From Sphingomonadales bacterium UBA6174 (lineage in GTDB: Bacteria; Pseudomonadota; Alphaproteobacteria; Sphingomonadales; Sphingomonadaceae): a stretch of 7,169 bases of DNA. The stretch lies in assembly GCA_002422945.1 (NCBI GenBank), contig DITW01000069.1:141470-148638 (forward strand), written 5' to 3'. The position numbers and the translations under genes were made by a program. Numbering within the stretch: the first letter of the stretch is position 1; every line of letters begins with the position of its first letter. A model generated the notes under the pieces. That model saw nothing but the letters and a program-made list of their open reading frames with translations. It was not told where the DNA came from and made no database searches. Positions 4,184 through 7,169 of this stretch are shown here, one piece after another.

Positions 4184-6448
4184 TCAAAATCGTGCGCGTA
4201 GGCCTGCTTGCACGATCCGTGGTGCGCCCGGGCGCGCCCCTGCCGGGGCAAAGGCGACATTATATTTGGTGTCAAACAGGTTCTGGATGGTGCCAAAGAC
4301 CGAAATCGGGCCAAAAACATCCACTTCCGCCGCCACATCGACTGAAACGCGATCGTCGATCTTTTCGCTCGCGGCAATCGGGCCGCGTCCGGCTTTTGCC
4401 CGAGTTGCGCTGACCCAATTCAATGTGGCGGAAAGTCGCGCGCCCGTGAAGGAGATGCCACTATTCAACGACAATTGATGACGCGGCAAATAGGGGAGGC
4501 GATCACCCGCCTTCACGGTTCCCCATGATTCATAACCGCTGACGAAGCTGGTCTGGAACTTTGCATCGCTTAAGGTGTAGCTCAGTGATACCGGCACTTC
4601 GAAACCATTGTCGGCAATGTGGCCAAGCGTTCTGCCTGCGGTCAATTCAAGGCCCTTCACGCGCACATTGCCGCCGTTGAACTGGTCGCCGATATTGCAA
4701 TCGCCACCGGTCGATGCGCTGCAGGTGCCGACAAGGTTCGCATAGTCATTGTAAAAGCCAATCGCCTCCACATACCATGCGCCATCGCCCAGTTTCAGCC
4801 CGGCTTCATAATTCCATGACGTTTCGGCATCGGCAGTCGAGCCGGGGCCGGGACTGGCGAAGCCGCGATGCGCGCCCGCGATGATGCGGATGTCGGGCAT
4901 TAATTTCCATGTCACCGCAATGCCCGGAATCCAGACATCGACCTTGGATTTCGCGATCGTGGTCGCACCGGCGCGGGTCGGATCACTGGTCGACCAGCGG
5001 GTTTGCTTGAGATCGATGGTTTCATAACGCAACCCCGGCACGACGGTGAATGCACCGGCTTCGATGGTATCGCGGATGAAGAACGACCAAGCTTGCGCCG
5101 CGCCGAGACGATTGTCCTGACTGCCCGGCGCACCGGCAGTAACCAGCACCATCCGGCCATTGACCATTTGATAGCGGTCATCTTGCTGGAAACGGTCTTC
5201 TTCATCTTCATGATAACGCGCCGAGAGTTCCAAGCCGTGTTTGATGGCGCCCGTCGCAAATTTCGCGCTCACCAGGCTTTGAATGCCCGTGGACTGGTAG
5301 ACGCGGTTGTTATTGCGCACCCGCAGCGCCCCGGATGCAAGACCGGTAAAGCCGGAAGCCCCGATGATTTCGGCCATCTGATTGGCATTGGCGGTTGGAT
5401 TTGCCAACACGCTGCCAATGCTCACCCAGCCCGTATTGGCGGTGTTGCGGATGTCGTTGAGCTTGTACCAAGCGCGCGCCGTATCGTTGCGATAGCCAAT
5501 AGTCGTGATCGTGAACGCAGGCGAAACTTCAAACCGATGGGTCAGTTGATAGGTCTGGTGTTCGACACGCATGCGGTCGACCTGACTGGCATTATACCGC
5601 CGATATGGGCTGGCCAGAAAATCGGCCAGCGTCAGCCCGAGATAGGTCTCGTTGCTGGTTTCATTGTAATCCTGATATTTAAACTCAAAAGCATGGCGAC
5701 CATCGGTGGAGCGCAGGCCAAGTTTGACGACCCAATCTTCGACCTCAAAGCCGGTGTTGCCGCCGATATCGATGCGTTTGAAGCCATCGGAATGTTCGTA
5801 CAGGCCTTCTGCGAGCGCGCCGATTTCCCAATCGCTGCCAAGGCCGGTCCATCCGCCCGCCCAGCCATGGGCGCGTCGTCCATCAAAGGAACCGGCCAGT
5901 AATTCGGCAAAACCTGAAATGTCCTTCGGGATGGGCGTCGACGAGAGATTGATCGCGCCGCCCACCGTCATCGGGCCATATTTGATTGTCGCGGGACCTT
6001 TTGACACCTCAACGCCACTCATGCGCGCGACATGTGGGAAATAATAAGCGGCGGGCGCGGCATAGGGGGCGGGGGCGATCAAAATGCCGTCTTCCATGAC
6101 GGCGACACGGGCGCTGCGGTCGCTGCCAGACCCGCGAATGCCGATATTTGGGCGCAGGCCAAAGCCATCTTCTTCCTGAATATTGACGCCCGGAATCTGA
6201 CGCAGCAGATGGTTGACGTCGCTATAGGCGAAGCGGGACATATCAACCGCATCAAGCACATGCACCGAACCGCCGATTTCAAGCGCGTCGAGTTTCGTGG
6301 CCGTCACCACGATGTCATCCGTCAATCGGTCCGCCGCCAAAGTCGCGGCCGCCGTCGTGGCGATCTGGGCCGCCACAGGTGAAGAGACGGCACTTGAGGC
6401 CGTCGCGATGGCGATCATTGCTGCATGCTGCATGTATTTATTCTTCAT
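4184..6448 (-). CDS. TonB-dependent outer-membrane receptor, FecA-like, without signalling domain
   Basis: Outer-membrane beta-barrel with an N-terminal plug, which imports a ligand using energy passed on by TonB; the ligand is probably a ferric chelate. It has 754 residues. The signal peptide runs to about residue 27 (SSPVAA before Q). A TonB-box-like DDIVVTA (44-50) is followed by the plug (about 52-175) with LLRQIPGVNIQEEDGFGLRPN (81-101 region), IRGSGSDRSA (104-113), MEDGILIAPAPYAAPAAYYF (118-137) and KGPATIKYGPMTVGGAINL (150-168). The barrel ends in the aromatic LRARF typical of the family. C576 and C584 probably bridge an outer loop. I chose ATG 6448 because AAGGTG (6460-6455) lies 6 bases upstream; a GTG at 6457 overlaps that site. 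Proteins of this subgroup are often named ferric-citrate receptor FecA, but there is no N-terminal signalling domain and no fecI or fecR alongside, so citrate is unproven. A Fur-like region upstream supports iron control. Confidence 0.95.
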   Translation of the reverse strand: MKNKYMQHAAMIAIATASSAVSSPVAAQIATTAAATLAADRLTDDIVVTATKLDALEIGGSVHVLDAVDMSRFAYSDVNHLLRQIPGVNIQEEDGFGLRPNIGIRGSGSDRSARVAVMEDGILIAPAPYAAPAAYYFPHVARMSGVEVSKGPATIKYGPMTVGGAINLSSTPIPKDISGFAELLAGSFDGRRAHGWAGGWTGLGSDWEIGALAEGLYEHSDGFKRIDIGGNTGFEVEDWVVKLGLRSTDGRHAFEFKYQDYNETSNETYLGLTLADFLASPYRRYNASQVDRMRVEHQTYQLTHRFEVSPAFTITTIGYRNDTARAWYKLNDIRNTANTGWVSIGSVLANPTANANQMAEIIGASGFTGLASGALRVRNNNRVYQSTGIQSLVSAKFATGAIKHGLELSARYHEDEEDRFQQDDRYQMVNGRMVLVTAGAPGSQDNRLGAAQAWSFFIRDTIEAGAFTVVPGLRYETIDLKQTRWSTSDPTRAGATTIAKSKVDVWIPGIAVTWKLMPDIRIIAGAHRGFASPGPGSTADAETSWNYEAGLKLGDGAWYVEAIGFYNDYANLVGTCSASTGGDCNIGDQFNGGNVRVKGLELTAGRTLGHIADNGFEVPVSLSYTLSDAKFQTSFVSGYESWGTVKAGDRLPYLPRHQLSLNSGISFTGARLSATLNWVSATRAKAGRGPIAASEKIDDRVSVDVAAEVDVFGPISVFGTIQNLFDTKYNVAFAPAGARPGAPRIVQAGLRARF

Positions 6449-6494
6449 ATACCCCACCTTGATTCACTGCTTCGGACCGGCTGATAGCGCTATT

Positions 6495-6514
6495 GATAAT
6501 GGTTCGCAATTATA
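6495..6514 (-). promoter_or_regulatory. Promoter -10 with overlapping Fur-like box for the TonB receptor
   Basis: A perfect TATAAT lies on the minus strand at 6514-6509. Overlapping it, GATAATGGTTCGCAATTAT (6495-6513) matches the classical 19-base Fur consensus at 11 positions, all of the first seven included. Transcription would start near 6502, about 54 bases before the ATG, so a bound repressor would cover the -10 and the start. No good -35 is seen at normal spacing (TTGCGA is 14 bases away). Iron repression is the natural reading for such a receptor but is an inference. Confidence 0.5.
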
Positions 6515-6534
6515 TTTTTGCGAACGCTTCGCAA
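6502..6534. repeat. Array of TTCGCAA / TTGCGAA half-sites in the receptor promoter
   Basis: TTCGCAA occurs at 6503-6509 and 6528-6534, and its inverse TTGCGAA at 6518-6524. The last two form a perfect 7-3-7 palindrome, TTGCGAACGCTTCGCAA (6518-6534). The first two form an 8-bp inverted repeat, GTTCGCAA with TTGCGAAC, 8 bases apart. A degenerate fourth copy, TTGCGA, is at 6549-6554. The array spans the -10 and the -35 zone, as expected of an operator for a dimeric repressor. Confidence 0.55.
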
Positions 6535-6563
6535 TCTCTTGGGGCGGATTGCGACTGTGCGCT

Positions 6564-6586
6564 TTGATCCATGTCATCAAGATCAA
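6564..6586. repeat. TTGATC...GATCAA inverted repeat between DUF2256 and the receptor
   Basis: TTGATC (6564-6569) and GATCAA (6581-6586) are inverted copies, with an inner ATCAA at 6576-6580. It recalls FNR/FixK-type sites (TTGAT-N4-ATCAA), but the spacing of 7 or 12 is wrong for that family. It is listed as an unexplained palindrome in the receptor's upstream region. Confidence 0.25.
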
Positions 6587-6658
6587 TAAAATATGTGGGG
6601 TGCGCGCGATGAATCTATTTGCGTCCGCACGGATCGGCAGGCGTGAAAATGGCTGGTG

Positions 6659-6835
6659 TCAGCGTGAATTCGCGTGCTGGCCGGCTTTGCGCCGCAGGTC
6701 GCCTTTGCAGCGTTCCGAACAGGTTTTGACATTATCCCAATCACGCGCCCATTTTTTGCGCCATACAAATGGTCGACCGCAGGCGGCGCAGGTTTTTTCG
6801 GGTAGATTGGATTTGGTGTATTTTTTGTCCGTCAT
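6659..6835 (-). CDS. DUF2256 zinc-ribbon small protein, photolyase neighbour
   Basis: A 58-residue protein. It has two cysteine pairs, CAAC (16-19) and CSERC (39-43), that can bind one zinc, around the conserved core GRPFVWRKKWARDWDNVKTC (20-39). This is the DUF2256 pattern (LPxKxCxxCGRPFxWRKKWxxxWxxVxxCSxxC). Members are small, of unknown function, and in many genomes sit beside cryptochrome/photolyase genes, as here. The ATG (6835-6833) overlaps the photolyase stop codon as ATGA, so translation is probably coupled and the pair forms an operon. The 15-residue tail after Cys43 is basic. It may bind nucleic acid or assist the photolyase; neither is shown by the sequence. The family assignment is firm. 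Confidence 0.92.
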   Translation of the reverse strand: MTDKKYTKSNLPEKTCAACGRPFVWRKKWARDWDNVKTCSERCKGDLRRKAGQHANSR

Positions 6836-7169
6836 AAGCCTGCCAGAAATGTCTTTGCGCTATCGGCGATGCGCTGCTGTTCATCAGGGGCGAACTTATC
6901 ATAAGTGCGGACCATCTGCGCCATGCGCGGGTTGTGGCCGATCTTGTCACGATGCCGCGCGATGAAATCCCAATATAACGCGTTAAAGGGGCAGGCATCC
7001 CGCCCGGTCCTTTGCTTGACGTCATAGCGGCATGATCCGCAATAATTGGACATGCGGTTGATATAGGCGCCGCTTGCGGCATAGGGTTTGGACGCGAGCA
7101 AGCCGCCATCGGCAAATTGGCTCATGCCCATAGTATTGGGCAGTTCGACCCATTCATAGGCATCGGCAT
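6832..7169 (-). CDS. Iron-sulfur bacterial cryptochrome/photolyase, C-terminal end (cut by window edge)
   Basis: C-terminal 111 residues of a photolyase-related protein of the FeS-BCP/CryPro group (PhrB-like), FAD enzymes that repair (6-4) photoproducts or act as light sensors; the family is about 500 residues long. Clear family marks are EWVELPNTMGMSQFADGG at the edge, SKPYAASGAYINRMSNYC, then CGSC with a further Cys 12 residues on in DACPFNALYWDF. C-x2-C-x12-C matches three of the four [4Fe-4S] ligands of Agrobacterium PhrB; the fourth lies upstream, outside the window. The frame stays open to the window end, so the start is missing. The protein ends AKTFLAGL, with TGA overlapping the DUF2256 ATG. 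The repair-versus-sensor choice cannot be made from this end. Confidence 0.95.
   Translation of the reverse strand, partial: ADAYEWVELPNTMGMSQFADGGLLASKPYAASGAYINRMSNYCGSCRYDVKQRTGRDACPFNALYWDFIARHRDKIGHNPRMAQMVRTYDKFAPDEQQRIADSAKTFLAGL

Noticed and set aside
5003..5902. 299-codon plus-strand frame
   Set aside because: Antisense to the TonB receptor, whose motifs are unmistakable; long antisense frames are expected in GC-rich genes.
6563..6587. FNR/FixK binding site
   Set aside because: Half-sites resemble TTGAT/ATCAA but the spacing is 7 or 12, not 4, so it is reported only as a palindrome.
6297..6965. 222-codon plus-strand frame
   Set aside because: It runs opposite the receptor start, its operator region, DUF2256 and photolyase, all supported by motifs.
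6741..7115. 124-codon minus-strand frame overlapping photolyase
   Set aside because: Same strand but another frame than the photolyase and DUF2256 genes, whose conserved motifs settle the true frames.

Overview
The window reads as a chromosomal segment of an alphaproteobacterium, most likely of the order Sphingomonadales. The evidence is the sphingomonad style of the protein sequences (an RcnB-family protein ending in a YGPYRWVRYYDD-type block, a TonB-dependent receptor with a DDIVVTA segment), the GC-rich codon use, and two promoter-like sites of the alphaproteobacterial general-stress sigma factor type (EcfG, GGAAC-N16-xGTT). Genus cannot be fixed from the sequence alone. I see no mobile element, CRISPR array, rRNA or tRNA.

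Layout, left to right. (1) 1-518, minus: 5' part of an mreB-type actin gene, cut by the window edge. (2) 519-791: divergent intergenic region with a candidate EcfG promoter reading right. (3) 792-2372, plus: a full-length YcbB-type L,D-transpeptidase with the SHGCVRV active site. (4) 2414-2767, minus: a small Ala-rich coiled-coil lipoprotein, convergent with the transpeptidase. (5) 2862-2939, minus: a 25-residue hydrophobic membrane peptide with a strong ribosome-binding site and its own candidate EcfG promoter. (6) 3049-3079: a strong intrinsic terminator ending the next gene. (7) 3105-3968, minus: a secreted RcnB-family protein whose ribosome-binding site lies in a hairpin and which is preceded by a possible 7-codon leader ORF. 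(8) 3978-4183: intergenic region rich in inverted repeats. (9) 4184-6448, minus: a TonB-dependent outer-membrane receptor of the group often labelled FecA, without a signalling domain, with a Fur-like operator region upstream. (10) 6659-6835, minus: a DUF2256 zinc-ribbon gene. (11) 6832-7169, minus: the C-terminal end of an iron-sulfur bacterial cryptochrome/photolyase, overlapping DUF2256 by four bases (ATGA).

How the parts fit. The left half concerns the cell envelope: MreB directs wall growth, the L,D-transpeptidase makes 3-3 peptidoglycan crosslinks, and the lipoprotein and tiny membrane peptide are envelope components. The transpeptidase and the peptide have candidate stress-sigma promoters of identical geometry, which suggests (inference) a general-stress envelope module. 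The right half combines iron uptake (receptor plus Fur-like sites) with a light-dependent DNA-repair pair. Two real genes (25 and 58 residues) are small enough to be missed by ordinary ORF cut-offs. The partial mreB and photolyase genes run off the two ends.
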